Of a DNA stretch of 64,000 nt, positions 17,724-26,181 are shown one piece after another. The position numbers were made by a program, and so were the translations under genes. Within the stretch, counting starts at the first letter, position 1, and the number at the start of each line of letters is the position of its first letter. Origin of the DNA: Nitrospirae bacterium MYbinv3 (lineage in GTDB: Bacteria > Nitrospirota > Thermodesulfovibrionia > Thermodesulfovibrionales > Magnetobacteriaceae); assembly GCA_002753395.1 (NCBI GenBank), contig PEAB01000001.1:46437-110436 (forward strand). Reading direction: 5' to 3'. The notes under the pieces were generated by a model, which did not search any database, was not told the DNA's origin, and saw only the letters and a list, made by a program, of their open reading frames with translations.

Positions 17724-18284
17724 GTGATAGCAACAAATGATTTTAGAAGAGGAACCAAGATTGAATACAAGGGAGAACCTTATGAGGTAATAGAGTTCCA
17801 GCACGTCAAGATGGGAAGAGGAGCGGCCTTTGTCAGGGCAAAGATGAAGGGCCTAAAAAGCGGTAAGGTGATAGAGGATACCTTTAACTCCGGCGAGAAG
17901 TTTCCAAAGGCCAACCTCGAATCAAAACAGATGCAATACCTATATAACCAGGACAATCAATACTATTTTATGGATATGGAGACCTACGAGCAACTGCCTC
18001 TGACGGAGGAACAACTAGGGAGCGTTAAGCTCTTAATCAAGGAAAACATGATAGTCACGATCCTCTACCATAAAGAACAGCCTCTTGCAGTGGAACCCCC
18101 GATCTTTGTAGAATTAGCGGTTGCAAAGACCGACCCCGGGTTCAAAGGAGACACTGCATCAGGTGGCAGCAAACCTGCTGTCCTTGAGACAGGGGCAAAC
18201 ATAAAGGTCCCCTTTCACATCAACGAAGGCGACATAATAAAGATAGATACAAGGACGTTGGAATACATCGAAAGGGCAAAATGA
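17724..18284 (+). CDS. efp: Translation elongation factor P
   Basis: 186 residues, normal EF-P length with its three beta-barrel domains. EF-P relieves ribosome stalling at polyproline. The start is a GTG at 17724 behind AGGAGGAG, giving the standard N-terminus (MIATNDFRRGTKIEY). The tip of the domain I loop, usually Pro-Gly-Lys-Gly with a modified Lys, reads Met-Gly-Arg32-Gly. An arginine there recalls the rhamnosylated Arg32 of the EarP-modified EF-Ps, although the rest of the protein resembles the B. subtilis type. No earP, epmA or epmB is in the window. The stop overlaps the accB start (ATGA). Confidence 0.97.
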   Translation: MIATNDFRRGTKIEYKGEPYEVIEFQHVKMGRGAAFVRAKMKGLKSGKVIEDTFNSGEKFPKANLESKQMQYLYNQDNQYYFMDMETYEQLPLTEEQLGSVKLLIKENMIVTILYHKEQPLAVEPPIFVELAVAKTDPGFKGDTASGGSKPAVLETGANIKVPFHINEGDIIKIDTRTLEYIERAK

Positions 18285-18712
18285 TGGACATCAACCTGAT
18301 TAAAGAGCTTATAGAGACCCTGAAAGGCACCGACGTTACAGAGCTGTTGTACGAGTGTAACGGTTTAAAGATAATGGTTAGACGCGCAGAGGTAACCTTG
18401 GACAAAGAACCTGCGCCCTCACCTACCCCTGTGTCAGCCCCTCCAGAGCCGGTGGCCGTTGACAAACGAAACCTCATCACCGTAAAATCTCCAATAGTGG
18501 GAACATTCTACCGTTCAGCCTCGCCCGAGTCCCGCTCCTTTGTGGAGGTGGGTGACAGGATAAAGAAAGGGCACGTGTTGTGTATCATCGAGGCAATGAA
18601 ACTGATGAACGAAATAGAGAGCGAAGTGGATGGTGTTGTAGTAGATGTCTTGGTAGAAAACACCACGGCCGTTGAATATGGTGAACCTTTGTTTTTGATA
18701 GAGTCAGTTTGA
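18281..18712 (+). CDS. accB: Biotin carboxyl carrier protein of acetyl-CoA carboxylase
   Basis: 143 residues. The N-terminal helix-forming part is followed by a Pro/Ala-rich hinge (48-62, APSPTPVSAPPEPV) and the biotinyl domain. The biotin acceptor is Lys107 in IEAMKLMNE. The protein carries biotin between the carboxylase (AccC) and carboxyltransferase halves for malonyl-CoA synthesis. The ATG overlaps the efp stop, and the second codon is also ATG, so either could be used. The accC start overlaps its stop. efp, accB and accC are therefore translationally coupled. Confidence 0.96.
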   Translation: MMDINLIKELIETLKGTDVTELLYECNGLKIMVRRAEVTLDKEPAPSPTPVSAPPEPVAVDKRNLITVKSPIVGTFYRSASPESRSFVEVGDRIKKGHVLCIIEAMKLMNEIESEVDGVVVDVLVENTTAVEYGEPLFLIESV

Positions 18713-20103
18713 GATTTATTGACGTGAGATTCTTAACTGAAGAAAGACATATACCTCTTTTTAAAAAGGTGCTGATTGCTAATAGAGGCGAGATAGCAAT
18801 CCGCATAATCCGTGCATGTAGAGAGCTTGGAATCGGCACGGTTGCCGTGTATTCGGAGATAGAGAAGGAGGCCATGCACGTCAAGCTCGCCGATGAGGCT
18901 ATTTGCGTAGGACCGGCCAGGAGCGCTGATAGTTATCTCAACATACCGGCCATCTTAAGCGCAGCCGAGGTAACAGATGCTGAGGCGATCCATCCCGGGT
19001 ACGGATTCTTATCCGAAAATCCTCAGTTTGCAGAGGCATGCAAGAAGTCCGGCATCGTCTTTATAGGTCCAACCCCTGAAAACATCCGCCTGGGTGGAAA
19101 TAAGGCCAAGGCCAGGCAGATAATGAAAAGACATGGCATTCCGATAATCCCTGGCAGCGACGGGGTGTTGACTGACCAGTCGTTTGCCCTTAAGATAGCT
19201 AGAAAGATTGGCTTCCCAGTGATAGTCAAGGCATCGGCCGGCGGGGGAGGAAAAGGGATGCGCGTGGTGCACGATGAGGCGCTCTTGCCACAGGCCCTTG
19301 TTGCAGCCGAGAACGAGGCGGTTGCCGCCTTTGGCAACGGGGAACTTTACATCGAAAAATACTTCACTTTTATCAGACACATAGAGGTTCAAATAGCCGT
19401 GGACAACAGAGGAGAGGCCGTACAACTAGGCGAAAGGGACTGTTCTGTTCAGAGGCGGCACCAAAAACTCATTGAAGAGTCCCCTTCTCCGATCATAAAT
19501 GAAAAACTCAGAGAAAAACTCGGTAAATATGCTATTAAGGCTACTGAAGCACTAAAATACAGAAACGTAGGAACAGTGGAATTTATATTTGATAAGGAAG
19601 AGAACTTATATTTCATGGAAATGAACACCCGTGTACAGGTAGAACACCCCGTAACGGAGATGGTAACCGGTGTGGACATCATCAAGGAGCAGATCTGTTT
19701 AGCCTCCGGTCAACCTTTGAGCATCAAACAGCGCAACGTTAGGCTTAGAGGCCATAGTATCGAGTGTCGTATCAATGCAGAAGACCCTTTTACGTTTATC
19801 CCCTCACCGGGCAAGATAAACTTCTACTATCAGCCTGGCGGGCCAGGCATCAGGGTGGACACCTTCATCCATAGCGGGTGTACGATACCGCCTCAGTACG
19901 ACTCGCTGATAGCAAAGCTGATTGCCTATGGCAGTACACGTCAGGAGGCCATAGCCCGTATGAAAAGGGCCTTGAACGAGTTTAAGATAGAGGGTATAAA
20001 GACTACAATCCCGTTTCATAAGACGATTCTCTCTAATGCCGACTTCTTATCGGGTACCTTCGACACTGGTTATCTTGAAAGGTCAAGTGGAAAAGTTAGA
20101 TAG
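18709..20103 (+). CDS. accC: Biotin carboxylase subunit of acetyl-CoA carboxylase
   Basis: An ATP-grasp enzyme that carboxylates the biotin on AccB. The usual N-terminus FKKVLIANRGEIAIRIIRAC begins about 17 residues into this ORF. The upstream TTG at 18709 overlaps the accB stop and gives 464 residues; a GTG at 18724 is an alternative. The extra N-terminal residues are unusual for AccC. ATP-grasp motifs are intact: KASAGGGGKGMR, HIEVQIAVD, ERDCSVQRRHQK, MEMNTRVQVEHPVTE and the catalytic ECRINAEDP segment. thiE starts inside its last codons. Confidence 0.95.
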   Translation: MRFIDVRFLTEERHIPLFKKVLIANRGEIAIRIIRACRELGIGTVAVYSEIEKEAMHVKLADEAICVGPARSADSYLNIPAILSAAEVTDAEAIHPGYGFLSENPQFAEACKKSGIVFIGPTPENIRLGGNKAKARQIMKRHGIPIIPGSDGVLTDQSFALKIARKIGFPVIVKASAGGGGKGMRVVHDEALLPQALVAAENEAVAAFGNGELYIEKYFTFIRHIEVQIAVDNRGEAVQLGERDCSVQRRHQKLIEESPSPIINEKLREKLGKYAIKATEALKYRNVGTVEFIFDKEENLYFMEMNTRVQVEHPVTEMVTGVDIIKEQICLASGQPLSIKQRNVRLRGHSIECRINAEDPFTFIPSPGKINFYYQPGGPGIRVDTFIHSGCTIPPQYDSLIAKLIAYGSTRQEAIARMKRALNEFKIEGIKTTIPFHKTILSNADFLSGTFDTGYLERSSGKVR

Positions 20104-20728
20104 GGAGTTATATCTTGGTGGATTGTGTCTGTTGTTAAACAGGGGAACGCGTATCAAGCCGGCCTTTGACCTGGCCGTCGAGGCCATACAGGGGGGGGTT
20201 AGCTGTATCCAGCTCAGAGATAAGGAAAGCACACGACTTCAGATATTTAAAACGGCACGCCTGTTGAGGTCTCTAACCAAGTCCAACGACGTTCTCTTAA
20301 TCATAAACGACTATCCTGATATAGCATTAGCGGTCGATGCCGACGGAGTACACCTCGGTCAGGATGACTTACCTGTCAGTCAGGTACGAAGGCTCATGGG
20401 TGACAAGATCATCGGGGTATCGACCCACAGTCTTGCTGAGGCGTTGGAAGCTCAGAAGGAAGGGGCCAACTACATAGGTTTTGGACCAATATTTGCCACA
20501 GAGACCAAAGACGCCGGCCCTCCTAAGGGAGTTGAAGCCCTCAGTGCACTCATGCAGCATATCACAATCCCTGTAGTAGCAATAGGGGGTATCAAGGAGG
20601 AGAATCTAAGCGCTGTCCTTGATACAGGGGTCAATGCAGTAGCCGCATCCTCCGGCATCCTGGAGCAAGAGAACATAGCAAAGGCAATCGAGGCATACAT
20701 AAACATCATCAAGGGAGAAGAAAGTTAA
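20087..20728 (+). CDS. thiE: Thiamine-phosphate synthase
   Basis: 213 residues from a GTG at 20087, preceded by GAAAGG and overlapping the end of accC by 17 bases. The in-frame ORF to 20036 lies inside accC and would add an N-terminal tail foreign to the family. The TIM-barrel enzyme joins hydroxymethylpyrimidine diphosphate and thiazole phosphate. Motifs include CIQLRDKE, NDYPDIALAVDADGVHLGQ, GVSTHS, GPIFATETK, VAIGGI and AASSGI. No TPP riboswitch is seen, as expected for an internal operon gene. Linkage to accBC is not functional in any obvious way. Confidence 0.94.
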   Translation: MEKLDRELYLGGLCLLLNRGTRIKPAFDLAVEAIQGGVSCIQLRDKESTRLQIFKTARLLRSLTKSNDVLLIINDYPDIALAVDADGVHLGQDDLPVSQVRRLMGDKIIGVSTHSLAEALEAQKEGANYIGFGPIFATETKDAGPPKGVEALSALMQHITIPVVAIGGIKEENLSAVLDTGVNAVAASSGILEQENIAKAIEAYINIIKGEES

Positions 20729-20752
20729 GAGGGTCAAAGCTCCCCCTTCTAA

Positions 20753-20938
20753 TCACCACTCTTCGATCTTCAGACACCCTGTTGGACAGATAATAACACA
20801 GCTTAGGCACCCGCGGCAGTTGCCTGAATCAAACATCACAGGAAACCCGTCTTCCATCGCGTAAACAACCTTCGGACATATTGCCACACACTTGGCACAC
20901 CCTATACAGCTATTATATTCTATTGTTATCGAATACAT
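20753..20938 (-). CDS. 2[4Fe-4S] ferredoxin
   Basis: 61 residues with two CxxCxxCxxxCP motifs (CIGCAKCVAICP and CRGCLSCVIICP), the bacterial-type dicluster ferredoxin. It is a small soluble electron carrier. It is convergent with thiE and its start lies 22 bases from a family A element. Nothing shows its redox partner; the ferredoxin-containing EtfA of this window is far away. Confidence 0.93.
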   Translation of the reverse strand: MYSITIEYNSCIGCAKCVAICPKVVYAMEDGFPVMFDSGNCRGCLSCVIICPTGCLKIEEW

Positions 20939-20960
20939 ATCTAAGGTCCTTCTTTACATA

Positions 20961-21075
20961 AGGTGCATAAGAAAGTCATGGTTTTGTCAAAGAAGGTGAG
21001 GCACCCCGGCCACAAAGAAGTCCCCTTGACCCCGTTAAAATACATCTCTGTTCCCATTTATTTTATATGCACCCC
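20961..21075 (-). mobile_element. Family A mini-element, copy 6, with target duplication
   Basis: Terminal repeats GGTGCATAAGAAAGTCATGG and TTTTATATGCACCC flank a short core with GAGGCACCCCGGCC and AAGTCCCCTTGACCCCGTTA. Flanks CTTTACATA (left) and CTTTATATA (right) match at eight of nine positions, consistent with a 9-bp target duplication. Confidence 0.85.
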
Positions 21076-21090
21076 TTTATATATACGCTC

Positions 21091-21127
21091 TTGACGATAT
21101 GTAATGATAACAGATATTATACATACA
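21091..21127 (+). promoter_or_regulatory. Probable leaderless promoter of tyrS
   Basis: TTGACG (21091-21096) and TATTAT (21115-21120) are 18 bases apart and seven bases before the ATG at 21128. The predicted start of transcription coincides with that ATG, and no Shine-Dalgarno sequence is present. The ATG at 21104 would lie inside the promoter. Confidence 0.5.
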
Positions 21128-22327
21128 ATGATACAACCGCAGGAACAACTTGAGATAATCAAACGGGGGGTGAAGGAGATCATCCACGAGTTTGAGCTTT
21201 TAGAAAAGCTCAAACTCAACAGGCCACTCAGGATAAAGGCTGGCTTTGACCCCACTGCCCCCGACATACACCTTGGACACACCGTGCTCATCGAAAAGAT
21301 GAGACAGTTTCAGGAGCTTGGACACGAGGTCATCTTCCTGATCGGCGACTTTACCGGCATGATCGGAGACCCGACCGGAAAGAACGAGCTGCGCAAACCC
21401 CTCAGCAGGGAGGAGGTCAACCTCAACGCCGCCACGTACCGGCAGCAGATCTTCAAGATACTGGCCCCCGAAAAGACACAAGTCCGCTTTAACAGTGAAT
21501 GGTTTGCAGCCATGAGCGCAATGGAGATAGTAAAGCTCGGCGCAATGCAGACGGTTGCAAGGGTACTCGAACGGGACGACTTCAAAAAACGTTTTGAAAA
21601 CCACAACGACATTACCCTCTTAGAGTTCTACTATCCGCTGTTTCAGGCCTACGACTCGGTTCACCTAAAGGCCGACGTGGAGCTTGGAGGTTCTGATCAG
21701 CGCTTTAACCTTCTTATGGGAAGGACGATACAGCGCAGATGCAGTCAGCCTCAACAGGCCGTCATCATGCTGCCTCTTTTGGAGGGACTTGACGGCGTCA
21801 ACAAGATGTCAAAGAGCCTGGGCAACTACATAGGCATTAACGAGCCTGCAAAGGAGATATACGGTAAATTGATGTCCACAACGGATGAGTTGATGATAAG
21901 ATACTATGAACTCTTAAGCCACATCTCTAACCAACGTCTCAACGAGCTTAAAAATGCCATAGCTAATGGCTCTGTTCATCCCAAAAAGGCTAAAGAGGAA
22001 CTTGCCATTGAGATCACGTCAAGGTTTCACTCAACAGCGGAGGCCATGAAGGCTCACGAGGAATTTAACCAGTTGTTTAGCTCCAGACAGATGCCCGAGG
22101 AAATCCCCGAGGTCTGCATAACATGGACCGATACACAGATGTGGATACCACAGATAATGAAAGACGCCGGCCTAACCACAAGCACGGGCGAGGGGTTAAG
22201 GCTCATCAAACAGGGCGGTGTTGTAGTAGACGACGTTAAGCTCGCTGACCCCAAGGCCGTTCTGCCAGCAGGACAGTATGTGTTTAAGGTAGGCAAGAGA
22301 AGGTTCTTAAGAATTAAATCAAAGTGA
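21128..22327 (+). CDS. tyrS: Tyrosyl-tRNA synthetase
   Basis: 399 residues of class I synthetase. HLGH (the HIGH motif, in DIHLGHTVL) and NKMSKSLGN (KMSKS) are intact, and a C-terminal S4 RNA-binding domain ends the protein. It charges tRNA-Tyr with tyrosine. I prefer the ATG at 21128 over 21104 because the standard N-terminus ([14 protein letters not shown]) starts there and a promoter occupies the upstream ATG. I saw no T-box leader. It is monocistronic; the next gene has its own ribosome site after a gap of about 80 bases. Confidence 0.96.
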   Translation: MIQPQEQLEIIKRGVKEIIHEFELLEKLKLNRPLRIKAGFDPTAPDIHLGHTVLIEKMRQFQELGHEVIFLIGDFTGMIGDPTGKNELRKPLSREEVNLNAATYRQQIFKILAPEKTQVRFNSEWFAAMSAMEIVKLGAMQTVARVLERDDFKKRFENHNDITLLEFYYPLFQAYDSVHLKADVELGGSDQRFNLLMGRTIQRRCSQPQQAVIMLPLLEGLDGVNKMSKSLGNYIGINEPAKEIYGKLMSTTDELMIRYYELLSHISNQRLNELKNAIANGSVHPKKAKEELAIEITSRFHSTAEAMKAHEEFNQLFSSRQMPEEIPEVCITWTDTQMWIPQIMKDAGLTTSTGEGLRLIKQGGVVVDDVKLADPKAVLPAGQYVFKVGKRRFLRIKSK

Positions 22328-22409
22328 TACTTAAGTTTTGCAGTAAAACAACAGATATATACCAATCAAGCAGAAGCTGAGTTATCTTGAAGTTATGGAG
22401 GTATATGTT

Positions 22410-22706
22410 ATGGCAAAAATTGTTCTTGTGGTCTTGGCAAGCGTTGTCCTTACGGGTTGTGTGGCCTATCATGATGCTTATATGTCCCCCTATCACGCCA
22501 GCGGGTGTCATTACGAAGGCAACGTTGGCTGGGTGTGCGGTTATGACAAGGGTTATAGTTTAACCACTGAGGCGTGCTGCGATTATCCTGTAGCTTATAG
22601 GACGAAGATGCGCGAGGTTGAGGTGCCTGTCTATCAATATCGCACGCATTATCCTAATTATCCTTACTACCCATATAATCCTTATTATCCGTACTATCCT
22701 TATTAG
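22410..22706 (+). CDS. Small lipoprotein with Tyr/Pro-rich tail
   Basis: 98 residues from the ATG at 22410, which has GGAGG eight bases upstream; an ATG at 22395 overlaps that site. A lipoprotein signal ends in VVLTGC (Cys17). The mature part has several cysteines (including an adjacent pair) and ends in a tail of Tyr-Pro repeats such as NYPYYPYNPYYPYY. Its function is unknown. The following FlgO-like gene starts 16 bases on behind its own ribosome site, and the third gene is another lipoprotein, so the trio is likely one envelope-associated operon. Confidence 0.82.
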   Translation: MAKIVLVVLASVVLTGCVAYHDAYMSPYHASGCHYEGNVGWVCGYDKGYSLTTEACCDYPVAYRTKMREVEVPVYQYRTHYPNYPYYPYNPYYPYYPY

Positions 22707-22722
22707 CAAAGAGGTGTAAATT

Positions 22723-23496
22723 ATGAAGAATGGCTTGATTTTAAAGATTATTAATGTAGTATCTGTTTTGATCGCCGTGTTGATCATACTGACGTTTATG
22801 ACGGTTGTAAAGTCCTCCGGCGAGCAGGTTAGTGACAAGGGCAGCTTTTATATAGAGGATGGAAAGTCTCCTGTGCCACCAGGTCCGCCTCCTTCGCCTG
22901 ACTACAGCAGGTATGATAGAAGGACGTATATATATGATATGCAGCCTAGGCCATACACATGGAAGTTTACAGAGCCAGTACCGCTTGACGTTTACAGGAG
23001 CGTCAACCCGATGGGTAATTTAAATGCGAACATGATTTTTTTAGCAGATCAGCTTCAGCGTAACGTGGATATGCACGATGTCAATCTTCCTGTCATAGTT
23101 ACGACGTTTCAGAATCTTGACAATCTAAAAGAGACAAACCGGTTGGGCAGGTTGATAGCCGAGAGCCTGATCCACGAGTTTCAGGTCAGAAGGTGGACGG
23201 TCATAGACATCAGGCTGGTTACAGACGTTATTATGAACGAGAGTGGTGAGTTTTCATTAAGCAGAGATATCAAAAAGATAAAAGACCTCTACAACATTGG
23301 CGCCATCGTCACGGGCACTTACAGCATAGGGGATGACTGCATAGTAGTCAACGCCAGGCTTATGAACATCAACACGGGTGTGGTACAGTCCAGCGGGCAG
23401 GTGGCAATTCCCTTTAGCGGTATAGAGAGTCTTTTGCAGAAGTATACGCAGCCCAAGAACATGAAGATAAAGGGAGAAAGTTTCGACAACAAGTAA
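22723..23496 (+). CDS. FlgO-domain envelope protein
   Basis: 257 residues. An N-terminal membrane or signal segment (about 5-28, LIAVLIILTFMTVV) is followed by a Pro-rich linker. Residues 95-245 resemble the FlgO domain: NANMIFLADQLQRN, LPVIVTTFQNLDN, LGRLIAESLIHEFQ, GAIVTGTYS and NARLMNINTGVVQSSG. FlgO is an outer-membrane protein needed for flagellar stability in Vibrio. No flagellar gene is adjacent, so this paralogue may act elsewhere in the envelope. GAGGTG precedes the ATG. Five bases separate its stop from the next gene. Confidence 0.8.
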   Translation: MKNGLILKIINVVSVLIAVLIILTFMTVVKSSGEQVSDKGSFYIEDGKSPVPPGPPPSPDYSRYDRRTYIYDMQPRPYTWKFTEPVPLDVYRSVNPMGNLNANMIFLADQLQRNVDMHDVNLPVIVTTFQNLDNLKETNRLGRLIAESLIHEFQVRRWTVIDIRLVTDVIMNESGEFSLSRDIKKIKDLYNIGAIVTGTYSIGDDCIVVNARLMNINTGVVQSSGQVAIPFSGIESLLQKYTQPKNMKIKGESFDNK

Positions 23497-23500
23497 GGCT

Positions 23501-24097
23501 ATGAAAAAGATCCTGTTCTTAGTGGTGTTGATGGTATTGATAAGTGGTTGTACGGGTGTACTCGGTGAGGTGTCGTCGACGTTACGCTGCAGGGACAGGG
23601 TTGCCTTTAATGACGACATAGTAACAAGGTTGAGTCTGAAGGATGTCTTTGATCAGATGGCAGCTGAGTTGTGTAGTGCGTCGTGTGCTCAGGGTTGTCT
23701 GCCAAACACCCCCGGCTGTGTGAGTAAAACACTCCTGGTGACTGATTTTGTTGATATTGTAACCCTTGCACCAAGGAGTTCCGGGCTTTTTATGAGCGAA
23801 CTAATGAGAAACAGTATCAACAATACGTGCTGCTATAAGGTGGTACAGGCAGAGTTCAGAAACTACTTTAAACTTACACAAGAGGGTCTGGTGGCCTTGA
23901 CGAGAAACCCAAACGAGATAAAGAATGACGAGTACACTCACAGCGAGAGCATTGTAGGGACATATAAGCTCTTAGATGGCAAGTTGTTTCTCTTCGTCCG
24001 TCGCATAAACGTACATACAGGCAATATATCCAAATTTGTAACCAAAGAGGTCTCCTATAGTTGTCTAGGGGACATGGTTATCACCACAGTAAACTAG
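23501..24097 (+). CDS. Cys-rich lipoprotein, FlgO-like
   Basis: 198 residues with a lipobox ending in LISGC (Cys17). Several cysteines lie in the middle (CSASCAQGCLPNTPGC), suggesting disulfides in the periplasm. The second half (LLVTDFVDIVTLAP, SELMRNSIN, SIVGTYKLLDGKLFLFVRRINVHTGNI) has the same order of segments as the FlgO domain of the preceding gene, so it is probably a distant relative. A short AAGG precedes the ATG. Function unknown; it is likely the third member of the lipoprotein/FlgO-like operon. Confidence 0.78.
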   Translation: MKKILFLVVLMVLISGCTGVLGEVSSTLRCRDRVAFNDDIVTRLSLKDVFDQMAAELCSASCAQGCLPNTPGCVSKTLLVTDFVDIVTLAPRSSGLFMSELMRNSINNTCCYKVVQAEFRNYFKLTQEGLVALTRNPNEIKNDEYTHSESIVGTYKLLDGKLFLFVRRINVHTGNISKFVTKEVSYSCLGDMVITTVN

Positions 24098-24155
24098 TTT
24101 AAGCATCTTGTCCCCTTCACCTTAAATAAATTACGCTATCTGCAAGGAGTGAGTG

Positions 24156-25265
24156 ATGTTGTTGGTAAAAGAGGTTAAAAGTAGAGGGGACTTACTTAGG
24201 TTTATTCGTTTTCCTTTAAATCTGTATAAGAATGATCCTTATTACTCTCCACAGCTTACCTGGGATCTGCAATCGGACTTTTCTCCAAAGAAAAACCCGT
24301 TTTTTCAACACAGTAAGGTAAGGGTTTTCCTTCTATACAGTGGCAAAGAGATAGTCGGACGTGTGGTTTCTATTATAAATAAGCGTCACCTGGATATCTA
24401 CGATGATGGAGTTGGTTTCTTTGGTTTCTATGAGTCTGTAAACGATACTGCCGTAGCGCAAAAACTCCTTGATGTCGTGCAGGAGGAATTAAAAAACGGT
24501 GGTCTTAAGATAATGCGCGGGCCTATGAATTTCTCAACAAACGATGAGTGTGGTTTTTTGATAGATGGCTTTGACACCCCTCCTATGATTATGACACCCC
24601 ATAATCCTCCCTATTACAATAACCTTATGGAGTCATGTCAAATGGCAAAGGTCAAGGACCTCTATGCTTATGTGAGGGAAGTCCCTGAACGACCTCCCGA
24701 CAAGGTCGTTCGAGTTGCCAATATTGCCCAAAAACGCGGGATAACCGTCAGAACTCTATCTATGAAGGATTTTAATAAAGACCTCCTGCGGTTTAAGGAG
24801 CTCTATAATGCGGCATGGGAGAATAACTGGGGCTTCATACCACTTAACGATGCAGAGTTGAGTTATATTGGCAAAAAGCTAAAGACTGTAATTATCCCTG
24901 AACTGATGCTCATTGCCGAGAAGGAAGAGGAAACGGTTGGTTTTCTTGGTCTTTTGCCCGATTTTAACTTTGTGCTGAGAATGATGCACGGCAGCCTTAA
25001 CCCAATAACCCTTCTTAAGGCTCTTTATTACTCTAAGAAGATAGATGGTATACGACTACTGCTATTTGGAATTAAGCCACAGTACAGGTTTAAGGGAGTT
25101 GACGCCCTCCTGATCAAGGAGATATTTAAGAGGGCATGGGAAGGGGGTTATAAACTGTCTGAGTTTTCATGGATACTTGAGGACAATGAACCGGTTAAGA
25201 AGATCATCGAGATGGTCGAAGGCAGGCTCTATAAAACCTACCGGATATATGAAAAACCAATCTGA
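24156..25265 (+). CDS. GNAT-like acyltransferase family protein (YghO type)
   Basis: 369 residues from the ATG at 24156, six bases after AAGGAG; the GTG at 24153 is too close to that site. The N-terminus (FPLNLYKNDPYYSPQL) and GPMNFSTNDECGFLIDGFD match a widespread family of GNAT-fold proteins annotated as hypothetical, with E. coli YghO as a member. The substrate is unknown. A C-terminal segment (ALLIKEIFKRAWEGGYK...WILEDNEPVKKIIE) forms the second half of the double GNAT fold. The gene is convergent with the PD-(D/E)XK gene, with only four bases between the stops. Confidence 0.8.
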   Translation: MLLVKEVKSRGDLLRFIRFPLNLYKNDPYYSPQLTWDLQSDFSPKKNPFFQHSKVRVFLLYSGKEIVGRVVSIINKRHLDIYDDGVGFFGFYESVNDTAVAQKLLDVVQEELKNGGLKIMRGPMNFSTNDECGFLIDGFDTPPMIMTPHNPPYYNNLMESCQMAKVKDLYAYVREVPERPPDKVVRVANIAQKRGITVRTLSMKDFNKDLLRFKELYNAAWENNWGFIPLNDAELSYIGKKLKTVIIPELMLIAEKEEETVGFLGLLPDFNFVLRMMHGSLNPITLLKALYYSKKIDGIRLLLFGIKPQYRFKGVDALLIKEIFKRAWEGGYKLSEFSWILEDNEPVKKIIEMVEGRLYKTYRIYEKPI

Positions 25266-25269
25266 CTTT

Positions 25270-25956
25270 TTATAATAGTCCCTGTAGTTTTGTGCATATC
25301 TTTTTGAAGTTTAGGATGTCGAGGTACTCCCAATGTTTGTAGGCAACAACATAGAGACCTTTCTTGTTTGCATAGCTAATGATAGACCTGTCAATTACGA
25401 TGTTAGCAAGCATAGGGATGATCTGTTTACCGGCGCAATTAGGGAAGAAGTCCGCAAGCGTCTGTGCCTTAGCCAGTATCTTGTCGACATCCCGTGAGTC
25501 TGGATTGGATTTTACCTCTACCATAAAGACCTTGTCCTGACCTATGAGCAAGAGGTCAACCTCACAGTTCTTATGTCCCCTCTTCTGCTTGGTCCTTTGA
25601 CTAACATAAGTAGTTTCACACTTGAAGTATTGACTTATCAAGGGGATAACACCAGGGGCGATTAAGTCCTCAACGAGGGTTCCCTGCTTGTTAGAGATCT
25701 CACCTAACCTTTTATTTAATGCCCTGTTCTGTCTCTCAATCTTAGCATCTATAGCAGCCATCTCTTTACTAAATGCCACCTGTGACTCTTTATACTTCCG
25801 GTCGCGCTCTGCCTGTTCCTCCTTATATCTCCGGTCGAGCTCCGCTACCTCAAGCCTCATTGCCCTCATCTCCTGAAGTGTGGAGTTGTGAAGCTCTATC
25901 GCCTCGGCCATGAGGACCTCCAACCTGTCCACCCGTGATTCCAACAGAATATCCAT
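25270..25956 (-). CDS. Coiled-coil protein with PD-(D/E)XK nuclease-like domain
   Basis: 228 residues from the ATG at 25956, which has AGGAGG about eight bases upstream. A longer in-frame ORF starting at 26142 reads through a family A element and is an artefact. Residues 1-115 are a charged coiled coil with RRYKEEQAERDRKYKE-type heptads. The C-terminal 110 residues carry EVDLLLIG, then FMVEVKS, the Asp/Glu-x-Lys core of a PD-(D/E)XK nuclease fold, matching the DUF3782-type proteins. DNA cleavage is not proven. These proteins are common, often multicopy, in organisms of this kind. The start codon is about 55 bases from the inserted element. Confidence 0.82.
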   Translation of the reverse strand: MDILLESRVDRLEVLMAEAIELHNSTLQEMRAMRLEVAELDRRYKEEQAERDRKYKESQVAFSKEMAAIDAKIERQNRALNKRLGEISNKQGTLVEDLIAPGVIPLISQYFKCETTYVSQRTKQKRGHKNCEVDLLLIGQDKVFMVEVKSNPDSRDVDKILAKAQTLADFFPNCAGKQIIPMLANIVIDRSIISYANKKGLYVVAYKHWEYLDILNFKKICTKLQGLL

Positions 25957-26010
25957 AGCTATTGCCTCCTTATCTTTTATAATAGCACCGTCCAGAATCA
26001 GTTGACAACC

Positions 26011-26144
26011 GGGGGTGCATAAGAAAGTCGTGGGGATTTTTGAATAGAATGGAGGGCTTTGCCCTCCCTCAGACCCACCCACAAGGGGACCAGTCCCCTT
26101 GACCCCATTAATTTTATTGTCCCCCATGAAATTCTTATGCACCC
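26011..26144 (-). mobile_element. Family A mini-element, copy 7, type copy
   Basis: Best preserved copy. Left end GGGTGCATAAGAAAGTCGTG, right end CATGAAATTCTTATGCACCC, about 24-bp inverted terminal repeats. Flanks GACAACCGG and GACAATCGG match at eight of nine positions, a 9-bp target duplication. The core has a GGAGGGCTTTGCCCTCC hairpin and an AAGGGGACCAGTCCCCTT palindrome. It lies between sbcD and the PD-(D/E)XK gene; on the minus strand the first hairpin is followed by ATTCTATTC and could terminate sbcD. Confidence 0.92.
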
Positions 26145-26181
26145 GACAATCGGGGTTAAGGAGCAGAGCCCCTCCCTTCTC

